Shown here one piece after another: positions 1 through 12,989 of a DNA stretch of 64,000 nucleotides (position 1 is the first letter of the stretch; the number at the start of each line of letters is the position of its first letter). The stretch spans positions 1 through 64,000 of the forward strand of contig JAPDOI010001442.1 in NCBI GenBank assembly GCA_029168955.1. The letters are read 5' to 3'. The notes under the pieces were generated by a model. The model did not search any database. It had not been told where the DNA came from and saw nothing but the letters and a program-made list of their open reading frames with translations. This stretch comes from Aplectana chamaeleonis (lineage: Eukaryota; Nematoda; Chromadorea; Rhabditida; Cosmocercidae). The position numbers and the translations under genes are program-made.

Positions 1-863
1 GTTCATTGATCTTCAATCGACCGCTTCTCATTGATAAGTAAATGAGACACTCTTGGTGGACTCCACTATACCAAGTAGTCTTGTATTTCATGAAACTCGT
101 CTTTTGATTACAGGAGTACATGAAGAAAACTCATTTCCGGTATCATGTTTGGAAAAATATCGGTGATGAAGTTATGTACTGAGGGTGTTAAAGAGAGAAT
201 TCTCTATTGACAACTGGCTTTTTCAAATTGCTACATAAGTATCAATATCAGATTGTAGCGAAAATTTTGTAATAATTTCTTAAAGTCCACTCTATTTTGT
301 AATAATTTTCTAAAGTTTCGGGTCTGTTTCTGTAACCAAATTTGATACACCGTTCGGAAACCTCAATCGTTTCCTACCTAACGCTTTTTTGAGCTCTCAG
401 CAAAACACAGTGGTTTACTGAATTTCGATCCAAAGGCTGAGTGAAATCCAAAGTACTGGGTGAGCGTATCTGGACGTTTCTACCATTTTTCTAACAACAT
501 ACCAAAGCTGCATTTCATGGGCTAGGTGATTCGCGCGAATTTCCAAAAGAACGGAACTCGTCTTTTTCGCAAAATTTTGTCATGGTAAAATTAATGCTGC
601 CAACAACTTTCCAACTGATATTTTTATGATGATATATTTTCTAAATTGGATCAAAAAATAACGAATTGAAGTTTGTTGAGTAGCGACTTCTTAATATTAA
701 ATAACAGCAAAGTTTCGCTGCAGAAACTCGTTTTGTAGAAGTAACCGAAGATGCAAATCCACGAAAGTCGCGAAAAAATCAATAATCACTCTCAGTCAAG
801 ATTTTTTGCCACCGGTAATACCTATGCCTTAGGGGCTTCACTGTCCTTCAGTGTCATATCAAC
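1..863. other. AT-rich intergenic DNA, no gene seen
   Basis: No open frame of useful length and no recognisable protein, RNA or repeat structure. The stretch ends at the TTAA that flanks the first transposon-like element. Confidence 0.5.
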
Positions 864-867
864 TTAA

Positions 868-1420
868 AGGCATCGTACGCGCAAAAAACCGTATCTCATT
901 TTTTCAGGTTTTTGAGCAGGCAATTTTCTGACATACAGAATAAGAGAGGAAAGGCTCCACAAAACCATCGACTTTTGCGAAAAAACCCATTTTGAAATGT
1001 CTCGAATTATTCACTTCCCACCCTTCCGTCGATTTCGGTGTGTCTGGTGCAATATGTCTGAAGTTTTTTCGCAAACGTCGGATGTGTTTTTTGCTTCAAA
1101 CATATTAGGTGGGTGAATTCCTTGTTGCTCTTGTTCACTGGAACTTATTTTGAAAAATAAAGTATCCATTGGGCAAGCTTGGATGTTAGAATTTCCCGAA
1201 TTAAAAATTTCAAATGCTGAATCATCCGCGCATGTGGTGGCGCTTCTGTTCCTTGTGCTAGATGGTTGGTGAAAATTGGTGGCGAATCTTCATTTTGAAC
1301 CACTCCAACTTCAGAGCCTCATGTTTTTGACGCGCAAAACTTCTTCACCAACGTGTTCCGTCAATTAATCATGAAATTGAGCCTGAAAATGGATATTGGT
1401 TTTCAGCGCGAACGATGCCT
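868..1420. mobile_element. TTAA-flanked non-autonomous element, family F2, copy a
   Basis: The left end reads AGGCATCGTACGCGC just after TTAA (864-867). The right end is its inverted partner, CGCGAACGATGCCT, followed by TTGC where TTAA would be expected. The element is 553 bp, exactly the length of the copy at 62919-63471, and the two share long internal stretches such as the segment containing GGCTCCACAAAACCAT. No transposase is encoded; the short minus-strand open frame over its right end looks like chance. The TTAA target is known for piggyBac-type transposons, but the termini do not look classical, so the superfamily is open. Confidence 0.75.
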
Positions 1421-2821
1421 TTGCGCTGCTTCGATGGTTTAATAGAAGCAGAAAATGATGCTCGGAACAACAACACATGATGGGGGTCGAAGGAAACTGT
1501 CGCACAAAGGTCATAATTTTGCACACGTCGGGCTTTTTTATAATGTCCTAAATGGGTGCGAAACGTTTCCCAAATTTTCCCGAGGGGTTGGAACCCCTGA
1601 ATAGGACAAATCCTGACGTGTGTGCGTTTTTTTTTTGACCCCATCACCTTAATGTGTAATCGAGCCAGAGAAGCATTGCATATAAAATAATTTTCGTTTT
1701 CGAAAGGTATACCAGACTTGGCCAAAAGACTATCGCCGAAAATTTGAAAAATTGGTAAAGCAAAGGACCAGACTACGCGAATGAGAGAAATTTACGAAAG
1801 CATGGTCTTCGGTAACATGCATTATGCATTGCAAGCCACATTTTCCCCATCAACTGCTATACGATTCCAGCCATGGTTTCAGTTTTAGATGATCGATCCT
1901 TCACGTGCGATTTGTTGTCAGAAAATTTGCCATCCATATTGCCTGGCCCCCCATTCGTTTCGCTGAAAGGGCAAGTAGCGTGTGGCGGTGGCTGGTGGCT
2001 AGGCTGTTGGCCGTAGAAAACGAACACTACGTGACAGTGAGAGTGAACAGAGACATTGCACACAGGGTACGAAGTACGCCCGCTTTTTGGAATGCTATTT
2101 TACGCCTTAGAGAAAGCAAGGCGACGATCTATTGGGAACGGCCTTTGTTGAGAGAATGGCATGTAACAGACCTTCATCAACTCGAAGCAGTTAAGGGCTC
2201 CTCCGAATCCGGCCTTCAGCATCGGCAACAATTAAGCATACCAGTCCCTCTGAGCAAGATAGTCCTCAGCTTCGACGGCTTCAATCTGAAATATCCACGT
2301 TAATGATTAGAACTGGTAAACTCCTTGTGAGGCATTACAAGCATAGGTACCTAATTTGGAACATTCTTTGAAAACGTTCCTCGAAAAATATCTGTTTTTT
2401 ATCAAGCGGAAGTAAGGTTTATTCAAGAAAGGGAAACAAAGGCTGCGCTATCTGAGGTTGCAGAACTTTTGACCTATGGTCACGCAAGACTCCATCTCTT
2501 ATACCCTTTCGTTTATTAGATATTTATTTATTTTACGGTGTTGCCGGCGTGCTCAAAAACTACAAAACAGTAGGCTAAAAACATGGAAATGATTACAAAA
2601 ACAAACAAAAACTCAGCGCAACGCTTCAACAATAGGAGAAAGAAGAAAACCTACGGGCGTGTAGGATAACCTCGAAAAAATATTCTAATAGTTTGTGAAG
2701 AGCACGCGCATACTGCGCTGATTTACGACAGTTTTTCGAACAACTAAGCACATTTAGTATAAATTGGTTCTCCCCAGATGCAAGTTTGCGGCGGTTGCGG
2801 AGAAAATTCTTTTATATTCAC
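1421..2821. other. Intergenic DNA, no gene supported
   Basis: A 132-codon plus-strand open frame (1905-2303) and an opposed 68-codon frame lie here. Neither has recognisable domains or clear splice structure, and I do not call either a gene. Confidence 0.4.
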
Positions 2822-2982
2822 TATCGCCTGTAGAGTCGAATTCCAGTCCGCCATTGCGGACTACGGCCGTTGCATCATGCGACACGTGATCATCGTGTTG
2901 GGAGAAGGGCGAATCGTGCCGGGACCAAGTGAACCGCACCCAACCGCAAATGCGGACCCTGAATTTGGCCTAGAGAACGATA
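2822..2982. repeat. Small inverted-repeat element related to 3698-3892
   Basis: The two ends are imperfect inverted copies (GTCGAATTCCAGTC near the left, the complement of AGGCCAAATTCAGGGTC near the right). The interior matches the element at 3698-3892, for example the shared stretch around GGGAGAA with CGAATCGTG. A 77-codon open frame across it is a by-product of the repeat. Confidence 0.5.
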
Positions 2983-3110
2983 TTACAATTTTTCTTTTTG
3001 ATCCGAGTTAACTTCATGTTAAACTGAATTAATTAAATTTATTTCATAGAAGAAATTACAGAGCAGATAACGGAACTCCGCATGATGCCATCGTGAATCT
3101 GACCGTTTTT

Positions 3111-3368
3111 GGATGTTGGTCGAATTCACAGCGCGGGCGGGCTAAGGAGCAGTTACACCGGCACACGTAATGCGCGACGCAAACCACACTGCGTTGGCGT
3201 CATGTCGCTGGAGCGCTAGGACCAAGCGCCAAACCCAGGTTTTTTTTCAGGAGCCTACGGTTAACGCACCACAACGACGACGTGAACGCAGCGGTTTTCC
3301 GTCGTGCGCGTCACGTGCGCCAGCCGAACTGCTCCTTTGCCCAATTGCCGTGAATTCGATCAACATCC
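3111..3368. mobile_element. 258-bp inverted-repeat element (MITE-like)
   Basis: The left end GGATGTTGGTCGAATTCAC is matched by the reverse complement of the right end, GGATGTTGATCGAATTCAC. The similarity continues inward with gaps for about 60 bp, including GGAGCAGTT on both sides. The interior is GC-rich compared with the flanks. No coding capacity and no clear target-site duplication were seen. Confidence 0.6.
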
Positions 3369-3697
3369 CGTATTTTATCACCCAGAGCCCGTAGAAAGAA
3401 AAAGCGATAAAAATTCAGAAAATGTTTGATCATTTTGAAGTAGACTATTGCAATGTGATACCTTTGCAGGAGAGAGGCTCGATGCGCTGCTTTCTATATA
3501 ATAAAACTATATACATATGTAGGACTTTTGAGTGGTAAAATTTTGAAAAAAAGAATCCTTTTGACCCCTTCCCCCGACACAGATCTTTGGACATATTATT
3601 TTAATATTTCAACAGCGAAACGTGTAAATGCAGGAAAAAAACTTGCAAAACATGCTACATCCATATAGTCATGACCGATTTTTTAGAATTAAGCTAA

Positions 3698-3892
3698 TGT
3701 CGTTCTCGAAGCCAAATTCCAGTCCTCGTTTGCGGACAACGCTGATGCATCGCGCCACAGGATGTTAATCGTACTGGGAGAAAGATGAATCGTGGTAGGC
3801 ACCAGTGGTCCCAGCACGACTGTCATGCTATTCCGTGATACTAACAGCCGCTGTCCGCAATTGCGAACCGGAATTTAACTTCGAGAACGACA
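3698..3892. mobile_element. About 195-bp inverted-repeat element
   Basis: The ends are TGTCGTTCTCGAAG and its exact complement, CTTCGAGAACGACA. Imperfect pairing runs inward through AAATTCC and TTTGCGGACA-type stretches. It is a second copy of the family at 2822-2982. No gene inside. Confidence 0.6.
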
Positions 3893-4359
3893 GCACGTAA
3901 GCACATAACGCGCCATCAAAGGTGATCTGTATGACTTCTCAATCCAAACGATCCTGTGGTTTGTTTAGTCAAGCAATCTCAGGGTGGTTTCCTGATGGCT
4001 TTCTATGAAATCACCAAGGTTGTTCTCTGCGTAAAACATAACATCTGAAGATATTCAATAAACTTTTCCCCAAAACCTCTCGGGATTGAGTCGTCCGGAT
4101 AAGTCGGTCTCAGTCTGTGAAATCTCCAAAACAAACTCAAATTTCAAGATATTCCAAAAATTGGAGCTCCTTGAACTGCACCTCACTCAAACCCAACCTG
4201 GAAAAGGAGTTTAGTATGGAAACTGCGGACCGATTTCTCGCGAAAATTCTGAGACTATGATCACTTCCAGATTCCCCTCTCCCATTTCCTCTTCCAAATT
4301 CTTTGCTTCCTTATTGATGTCACTCTGCTCCCATTGTCGGTGATTTAACTGCAAATCAC

Positions 4360-4895
4360 CCGTCAGCCCTCCTGAGCGACCTGCTGATCCTACGGCAGAG
4401 TTCGGGTCCAGAATTAGCCTGATAGAGCGATTGATCGGGATACATGTCGCCAGCCGTGTTTGCATCAGCAGCCACCTGCCAGCCTAAATACAGCAATTAT
4501 CCCCAAAATAACCAAGGAAATACCTAGTTACGACATACCCGACAGGTAGATGGTCTTCAGTCCTGCACGAACCATTTGTACTGCCTGATTTCCTGTTTGT
4601 GCACCAAGGGCGGCTAATGAACGGTTCTGTGTGAAGCAGTTGCCATAGCTGTAAGCCAAAAATGTTTTGAAACGGACTTCTTTAGAACTGAAGATAAGCA
4701 ATGACCAACCTTATTCGCACCACGATTGGCTAGAGTATATTCTATTTCGACTGATCCTCTTAACTTCAGCACATCTTCCACCTCAATAGAGAAATAGAGT
4801 TGAGACAACTGTGGCACAATGGAAAGTAAGGGGAAAATTACCTGATAGTCTCGTTTGATTCCTTGGAAACGACCCTTCGGGGCGGCTTTGATAAC
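4360..4895 (-). pseudogene. icl-1: Truncated isocitrate lyase fragment (glyoxylate cycle)
   Basis: Four small exons on the minus strand match the N-terminal part of isocitrate lyase, which in nematodes is fused to malate synthase and splits isocitrate into glyoxylate and succinate. The exons are 4842-4895 (VIKAAPKGRFQGIKRDYQ), 4710-4781 (VEDVLKLRGSVEIEYTLA..), 4539-4648 ([10 protein letters not shown].. then [18 protein letters not shown]) and 4360-4483 ([20 protein letters not shown] then RRAD). The introns are 60, 61 and 55 bp with GT-AG ends; the first acceptor, TTGAG, is unusual. In exon 4539-4648 one extra A between the codons for PFI and AALGA shifts the frame. No start-methionine exon is visible upstream, and the catalytic region expected after RRAD (DAEAGFGG, KKCGH) is not seen down to base 1. 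I call it a pseudogene. A sequencing error plus very long introns is the alternative. Confidence 0.8.
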
Positions 4896-7800
4896 CTGGA
4901 AATGGTTAAGACTAATATCTCACAAGGAGTGTAGGTTTTTTTGGTTGATGTTAGAATAGGAAAGCTTCTCGGTAAAGTCTGATACTAGGAAAGTGAAGCT
5001 TGTAGGAGAATGGATGAGAGGGCCAAAAATTAGGGACAAAAATTTCAACTCCAAAGATGCCTTCAATGAGGTACTGGTCGCACTGGTCTACATCAAATGG
5101 GCAAGTGTGTTCTAAGAAATAGCTATTAGAAGGGTTTTCAGCAAGTTGTTTCGATTAAACGGCCATGGAATTATTCTCGACTGCTCAGCAAAGTTTCAGG
5201 AATTTTCAGGAATTCGGACCAAACACGAAGTTTTAGCACGCTACTTCAGGTCCATAGTTCGTTCAAAGACCGCCTATAGCCTCTTGTTTTCGGCTGATAA
5301 GTGCAGACCCAGAGCTCATCATTCGGATAAGATAAGATTTGTCCAGTCTTCCACCTCCAATCATAACTAAACCGTGACCCCCATCGTCTAACTTGTCGTG
5401 GAAAGGTATCAAGGATAATACCTAGGTTGGAGTTATCGGAAGAGAACCATTGGTAACAGATGTGTGCAGACTTAGTTGGAAGCCATTCCGAAACCAACTG
5501 ACAAGAGAACTACTTTAGGCCATGCTAACTATTCCAAATGAAATGTACTTTACTAGAAACATTTTTGGACGTAGAGGCCGAACATGTTCTTTCTGCAGCT
5601 GCTTCAGAACCACTCTGGAAAGTGTTATAAGCATTTTTCAAAGTCTCGTGGCAAGGTAAGGGCACCAATCAGACAATTTTTGAGGTGTTTTGAAAATTTT
5701 CCATGGATATTGTGCTTAGTGTGGGCGCTGAGCACGATGAGGTCCGTTTCCAGAATTTAAAAGAGTTTCTGCACCTTCCGGAAGGTTCCATCGGTTCGAA
5801 AATCAGAGGAAAACTTCATAACTTTTTTTCAGAGTGATTGTGTTAGCTGGAAAGAACATATTCGCCATACGTCCAAGTTAAGAAGTGTTCTGGAAAAGTA
5901 CACTTCATTTTAATTGGTTGGTATGGCTAAGAGTAGTGTTCTCATGAGCTGGATCAGTTAGAACTAACCGATCGCTGACCCCATAGAACATGGACCCCTT
6001 TGTGAGCACTTTATTGTACGAGAGCATTTCTTGTCTTTAACGAATGCTGTCTCCGAAGAATAATTCCTGACGCGTGGATCTTAACCAATACACTAATGGA
6101 TTGAGTGGAATTATTAACAGCCATGACCCACGCCGGGATCAACAGGTCGGGCTGCATCATAATTCATGCATTCACATTAAAACTCATTAACTATAATTCA
6201 GAGGTGACAACGGGTTCCGCCGCGAATCTTTTAGCCTGGAAAATGGCTTTTTAATTTGTATAAAGATCGGAAATCCACAAATCGAACTAGCCAGGATAAA
6301 CGATTTCGCAGATTTTGAAACTTCTTGGATTTAATTGGTCCATTTTATACACTATATATAGACTACTGCTACAGTTATTCACAACTACTATCTACATATA
6401 CCGACAATGAATAAAGGTTGAATTTCACATGCAAACTTGAAATGCTAGGCTTGTGATTCACCGGGAAATCCGTGAGTGAATTTATAAGCATCCTGAGGAT
6501 CAAGCCCGAGGGCGAAAGATTCAAATCACAAACAAAGAGCCCTCAATCCGCAGGTCACGAAAAATGTCAACTTTCATAGATTTAAATACCCTCAGGAACG
6601 CGGAATTATAGGCAAATGTGCGCGGCACAGAGATCGAGCTTAAGCCCAGAGGTAAACCAAGAGGGGCAGAAAGCCAACGGATAAAAAACCGACCCATACC
6701 AGTTCTTATCGGCCTGCGCCATGATACTATGGTGCTAGATTTGTGTCCCGCTCCGTGGTGGCCTTTTATATGGCTCCTCCCCCTCGGTAGAGCGAGCACA
6801 CAAACATCGATAACCCTGATACTACGACAGACCGCTCGTCGATCGTCTTCGGCACGTTTTTGCTCGAACTTTGCAGTCGGTCATAGCCCTGCTGGCTGTC
6901 GAATGGCTTGCCCACGTGGCCGGAGTTTCGTTTCAGCAGTGCATTTCTAGGCCACTCTATTCGTAGGAAAAAGAATCGCAGAGAACTTTGTACCCGGCAG
7001 GGCTGGGTCGGTTGTAAATTAGAAAAAAACAGTCAGTTGACTTGGAGTATACATTGATAAACATCATGAAGTGTCCTCTTCCTAAATCTCGGCCAAAATC
7101 TAAAAAATTAAGCTTCAAGTTCTCTCAACAACAAGTTCATGTTTTGCCCCAGCGAATTTTGCAGTGATTAATGATAAGAACGGGGGCGCATCATCACTGC
7201 TTATGTGATCAATGTTCACTGACCTACTATGTACCTAACGGAAGTTACATCATATCCGCGTTTTAGTTTTTCCATTGCGATAAGGCATACTTCAGTTCTA
7301 CGGAGCGCTCTGATTAGAGCCAGAACTCACTGTGAGAGCAGTTATCATGTCTGCTTTTCAAATCTGGAATCTTGCGCAAAGGTAAGGAAAACGTCAAATG
7401 ATTTGTAGATGGCAAACAGTTTGCGTCTCTCAAAACAACGCCCTTGGTCCCTTCGAAATCCACAATTATTCGACCACAAAAGGGCTGATACCGTAGCTCC
7501 ATAGAGTCAAGGAATAAAAAACCCTAAAATGTTAGGTACCAGGCCACCTGTTCGTCATCTGGTAGACCGTTTTGGGCCGCTTCTGCGCAACAGCTTAGCT
7601 TTTTCTGATGATCGTTTTTGAGTCAGTCAAAAGCGCAAAAGCCAAAAAAACGCAGCAGCTCTTTTTCTCACCTATATTGTACTCATGGTATTCGCTGTAC
7701 GAGCTGAAGACGGAACGAACGCCCATGCTTAGAGACAAGTTCGGGATAAAAACGGTCGCTGTCTTATCCTCATTCGAAGCTAAATCATGTAAGAAGTTCA

Positions 7801-8188
7801 AGGAGAAACAGGCAGGAGCACTATGATGGCTATTCACGGGGTCCTCCCACCATCGATTTGCAGGATTTTCATGAATGCTTGTTTTTTAGTCCTCTATTTC
7901 GCACCTGAAGTTGTTGATAACAATTTCAATAGATTATTAACCTCTTTGACAGCAAAACGAAAGACTTCAAAAGAAGCATTCATGAAAACTTTGACGATTG
8001 GGGGCGGGCAGACACCCAGTAATCAGCTATTATTGCTTGTTTCTACCCGTTTTTTTCAAGTTTATACTTACCCATTTTTACTTTTTTATAGGCCAGATCT
8101 TTCTTCACGTGAGAATATCACGAGAACCGTTTCTATAGCGAACCCTGCCATCAGCCGGTCGTCTATCAGCAAAAGGCGCAGTGTTATT
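4896..8188. other. Intergenic DNA, no gene recognised
   Basis: Several open frames of 60-110 codons occur. One minus-strand stretch near 5290-5420 reads DDGGHGLVMIGGGRLDKS in one frame and could be a stray exon, but I do not recognise it. The 110-codon plus frame at 6618-6950 overlaps a 92-codon minus frame, and neither shows a domain. No RNA gene was seen. Confidence 0.35.
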
Positions 8189-8920
8189 GGTCGTTTATAC
8201 TTTCGCTGCCAAGCGGCGCGGCAATATTTAATCCTATAATATCGATCGTGCCGAGCCGCATGACAAGATTAGGGGAAGTTTATATCACCGTCCTGCGCGG
8301 CGCGGCGAGATGCAATACCGCCATATATCGACGAGCGGCGCCAGCTAGCGCCGACGCGAGTCGTTTAGAGTCCCTTCTGCTCTCGGAAATCTTCAACGGC
8401 ATCATAATCGCGGTCGCCGCCTGCGCGCCGCCGCCGCGCTGCCCGGAGAGCAGTGTAAGGCGCGGCGGCCGCTCGATTCGTACCAATGAATCATAGACTT
8501 TTTTGCTCTTATTTGAATTATACCAATTTTCCTTCCTCTGATTCATCACTAGTTCTTCCGATGCCCTGGCCGTTGTTTAAAGTAGTATGGGTTGCGAAAG
8601 TTCATTTGTTCTATTTTTTGGAAATCATTTTCCCTTAATGAAAATCTTTTCGAAGACTATCTGCTTTCGAGTGCGGTGTTATGTACTGTGCTATATGGAT
8701 CTTTTTTTGCAGAAGAAATCACTCTTACCATCCGGCCTTAGACAATGTCAGGAGCTGCTCCGGTGCTGTGTTTAGCCTCATTCTGCGACTAATGCGCGTC
8801 GCCGCGTCAGTTCGACGCAGCCCGATTATACATCCTAGTGGCGCGATTTTTGAACACGTGAGCGCCGCGCTCCTCCCCCCACTTTTTGCTGCCTGCACCG
8901 CGGAGGAAGTATAAACGACC
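8189..8920. mobile_element. Possible 730-bp element with short terminal inverted repeats
   Basis: GGTCGTTTATACTTTC at the left is matched by the complement GGTCGTTTATACTTCC at the right. The interior has strongly GC-rich patches (8290-8480 and 8790-8900) unlike the AT-rich flanks. No target-site duplication is clear, and no transposase is seen in the interior frames. Confidence 0.45.
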
Positions 8921-9038
8921 CCTAGGCTAACACCTTGGATCTGTTTGTTTTTTTGTGTGCTGTGAATAGGGGATCGGCAAACTCAAGGGTACAGCGCCAT
9001 GATTCGAAAACGAGTTTCTTTGAGCCAGATATTAAATA

Positions 9039-9463
9039 CCGCTCATAGGACGGTCAGAAGGCGAGTGAGGTCGGGTTTTCACGTCTTTTTTGTATAACTT
9101 TGCTTCAAACTCAACTTTGAGCGAAACTAGTGATATTCCTGATCCTGGTGTTATCGCTACTTAGTAGTTTAACCATTGTGGTATAACATTGAGAACTATA
9201 CCAGTTTCGCTATCAGTCAGGTTTGGTAATTACGGTACCGCCCTGGCTGAGTTTCCCTGCGTCTACGGTCTATAGAGAGATGGATGATTATGAAATTTAT
9301 ATAGTTTTACTAAACCCAGACGATGGCTATACCGTTGAATAGCCTCAACCCCAGAATCATGAATATCTCCCTAGTTTCTTTCAAAGTTGACTTTGAAGCG
9401 ATTTACATGAAAAAGATGCAAAAACCCGACCTCGCTCACTTTCTGACCAAATCCTACGAGCGG
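9039..9463. mobile_element. TA-flanked element with long terminal inverted repeats (Tc1/mariner-type MITE)
   Basis: The ends begin CCGCTCATAGGA and, on the other strand, CCGCTCGTAGGA, both flanked by TA. The inverted similarity extends about 120 bp, through GAGGTCGGGTTTT and CAACTTTGA. The 425-bp length, long arms and TA target fit a non-autonomous Tc1/mariner derivative. No protein is encoded. Confidence 0.65.
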
Positions 9464-9465
9464 TA

Positions 9466-12400
9466 GTGCATGCGTGTTAATTTGTTTTAATATCGGCAAT
9501 TGTGACTACATTTTATACTTATTTATTCGAGGAGTTTGAATGAGGCATACTAAGAATGAAATCATCGATTAATTAACAACTGAAACTTTGGATGAACTTT
9601 TGCTGTTCCCTGCTTCTCCACCGTCATACCTCACTAACTGAATGCTATAAATTCATTTCCGTGGTATCAACATCGGGTGTAGAGGTATGGAACTAACCGT
9701 TTTTTTTGTTTGAAAATGATATTCAAAATACTTCGCTCCAGCGTAAGTGGTTTTTCGAAGGAGTTAGATTATCGAATTTCAGATCGGTTAGGTTTATTTT
9801 TTCTGTATATTCCACCTTATTGATTGGGAAATCAATAGCAAGACTCGTTTCGAAACCAACGCGCACCTTATATATCGCAAATAATTCCCTTCAAAACGAT
9901 TGATAAATGTGTTGCCCAAAGCAATTTTTCAGCTCAATTTTTCGAGAACAACACTCGAGGACATTTTCCTCAACTCAATCCTTATACTTTACAGTTGCCT
10001 TTCAATTCAACATGCACCCTAGTGACGGTCTGCATGGAAGTGGAGAGCTTAGAAGAATAAACGCAAAGGTAACGCTTTTTTGTTTCAGTCAATGGCATCA
10101 ATTTCCATTGACAAGAAGACGTTGTTTACTGTTCCATAGTAGCGGCACGTTCGCCGCGGCAGATCTATCGCCGACCAGCAAAGCAAGTGTTCTTTGGTCA
10201 GATGTGATATCAGTACTTTTTCCTTCTCGTGACCACCATTTATTCACTGGCATAGCTGCACCGCAGGCTGAGCCCGGCTTGACCAAATATGTACATATTT
10301 ATCTACGGATATGATGCGATGTACTGGAGAATGCTATCAGATGTTTTCTACACGCGAGCTGTAGGAAAGGTTCCAGAGTCGGTGACCAACGCATCATCCA
10401 GAGATACTGTTTCCGAACGTAGCTTGTCTGATACAGCAGTCCAGAATACGAGAGCGGGCGCTCCAGCTGCTGTGCGCCCTTCTCAGAACTTTTTCAGCCT
10501 AGCTATTTCCCGCCTTATAAGTATAGTCTGACAGCATCATGCTACATACCATGTAAAGACGCAAATACTCAGAACCGAAGACGCATGTATCATTCTTCAA
10601 AGACGCATGTAACAAACGCGAACACGCAGGCGCCTTACACCAAAGGCGCATGGATTCTTCCTCAGAGACGCATGTAACAAACGCTGAACACGCAGGCGCC
10701 TTACCCTATGTTTGCGTGCCCAATACACTGAAAATCTCCTAGCCCTCGTCACGGCGGCGGTTGTGGACTTGAGAGAGACCAATGAACTATTTATTGCAAA
10801 TAGCGACGACTTGCCCTTATGAGGCGCGTCGTACATCGCGTGAGTTTGCAATCGATGTTCAACATGTGCATGATGATAACTACGGCAACGGCCCAATCTT
10901 CGTGGGCAAAAACGCTAACTATCTTCATATTTGACTACGACAAGTGCATTAATGGATAGCTTTAGGTTCTCACGTTCTTGTAGTTAACAAATAAAAGAAC
11001 AAAACAATATGACATTGAGATTATTACTGATTATTATTATATAACTATGAGATTTAACCTTCCTCAGGAAGATTGTTTCATACCTCGAGCTCGCAGATAC
11101 CTTGCACGTGGTGAGAAACGTTGTTACTGCAATACTGGCCATTATTTTGGCGTTTTGAATCAAAAAAACGAAAAGCATTTTTTCGTTCTTTTTCCATAAC
11201 TCTGTTCAAAAGGGTCCGTTTTGGAATCTAACAAGATATTGAATCAGCATAGTGTGCTCTCTTTTTTTCTGAATAACACATTATTCTTCTTCAACAACAA
11301 GATATGTATGCGAAATTAGACAAGAAACAATCAACCCGAATCGCGATGTCGCAATCAAGGCATTCATGAGTGAATGTGTCCATGCCGTCATGCCTAAATG
11401 CTTTGTACAAAGCATGCCAAATAGTGCAAATGCTAAAAGAGAGTACTCTCGATCCTGGTTCCAAATATTTCTTCGGATTCTCAAATTGACCATCATGAAC
11501 AGAGCTAAGGCAAAAGGGCGCCAAAAACGATTATTGCGTTTTTTCGCGGAAAACGCAAAAATTATGGCCTCATAGTGCTTTTCTAGACCCGTTTCTGTAC
11601 GTTTTTAACTCTAATGCGGCAGTGAGCTACCGATTGTTTTAATTTTCGACGAAATTTAGAGGAACGATATTCACCGTGGACACGTGTAACTGTGCGTAAC
11701 TGAATTTTGTATTTTCGTGAAGCGCGAACCGTAATTTAGCCAGAAAATGCCGAAATTTACTAAGTGGACCTATAATTTTGCACTGCGCTGCTTATGCCAG
11801 AAAGAATCAGGTCGCTTATGTAAAGTTCAAACCGAATTTCAGGGCGTAAAATTGCGGGTCGCACGAATTTCTATGTAAGATGTGGATTTTGAGTTTTAGA
11901 TTTGACGCCGACAAGCGCGTCGTCATGTACGCTTTCGGACGAGCATATCGTCGTCTACACCTCCGCGGTTTCTTTATTTTTCACGAACACCGCGAATACT
12001 TGAGAAGCCCCAGGATGTGTGAAAAGTCATGTCTGGGATCAACGTCCCGACTTCAGTAAGCACAAGACTGCAGTCGTACCTTTACCGCCTTGTTTTGAAA
12101 TATAGTTGGTAGAGATCACGAACAAAATGAAAATTCCGAGCTGAGAAAGTTTTCTGATCCAGCAAAACACATGAACTTATCGCGGAAAGGTGAAGTGTGG
12201 TGGTTATCGACCAGAAATCAATCAGTTCGTAAGAAAGACGCACTCGTCATAAACAATTTGAGTAGCTTTTCTTGCGTCTAAACGGTTTGTTACTTGCGTC
12301 TTTGTGGTCTCTTCCGAAAGACGCACCCTGCCCACCATACCACGCCCCCTCGTATATTACTTTGCGTCTTTCATACGTGTAGTGACAAGAAATAACGTTT

Positions 12401-12503
12401 TCGACCCTGTAAAGACGCAGGCATGTAACAAGGAATCGGGCTAATTAGACTGCGTACCAACAACCCAGGGCTGGACAAGTTCTGAGTGAACCTTGCTCAA
12501 TCT
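9466..12503. other. Intergenic DNA, no gene supported
   Basis: Open frames up to 135 codons (9907-10314) have no recognisable domain or clear splice context. The region is rich in the motif GACGCA or TGCGTC around 10.55-10.71 kb and 12.2-12.43 kb, which suggests remains of one dispersed repeat. Confidence 0.35.
10601..10703. repeat. 65-bp direct repeat, under two copies
   Basis: The stretch beginning AGACGCATGTAACAAACGC and ending near GGCGCCTTAC occurs at 10601 and again at 10666, with one base inserted. It is a short local duplication. Confidence 0.7.
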
Positions 12504-12888
12504 GCCCGCAAATTAACACAGGCAAACGTCACCCCCACCTCGTGTTGATTCGATTGAAAACGTTTGATCGGGCGATCAATCGCTCGAGTCGGCGCAACTG
12601 CTGATGATTTCCCACGGTTTTCAACTTCCGTGGAGGGATTATGGAAAACAAGGATAGTTTTGCTGCAGGTTTAATGCCACCTGTTTTAGTGATGGAGCAG
12701 TAAGCTTGAAACCTGCTGCTTGCTTCTGTGGTGCTGGCGTAGGCGTGCGAGAGTGAGCGGGCGAGTGGCGCGCGAGAAGGAGCGATCTGTCGTGAGCCAG
12801 CTGGCGAGATCGTAATGCTCACGTGATGACCATCGGTGTTGTGCGTAATCGCACGCTCTCGCCACGACAACATGGACGGGACGGAGCC
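12504..12888. mobile_element. Partial PIF/Harbinger-like MITE, inverted relative to 17259-17702
   Basis: This stretch is the reverse complement of most of the element at 17259-17702. The shared end GGCTCCGTCC lies here as GGACGGAGCC, followed by TTA, the expected three-base target. The opposite terminus is lost or too diverged, so the copy is truncated. A 114-codon minus frame and the 96-codon plus frame at 17273 are the same repeat read as protein, and I do not treat either as a gene. Confidence 0.65.
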
Positions 12889-12989
12889 TTAGAGCCAAAG
12901 TTGACAGAAACCCCAATACCTACCAGTCGGCATTGTACCTAGGGAAAATTTGCGCTCCCCATTGAAGAGAGTGGCACAAACTCAGTGCA

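Noticed and set aside
1905..2303. 132-codon plus-strand frame as a gene
   Set aside because: No domain, no splice context and no codon pattern that sets it apart from chance.
12529..12873. Conserved protein shared by 12529-12873 (minus) and 17273-17563 (plus)
   Set aside because: The similarity is that of a MITE with terminal inverted repeats and a TAA/TTA target; it extends beyond the frames.
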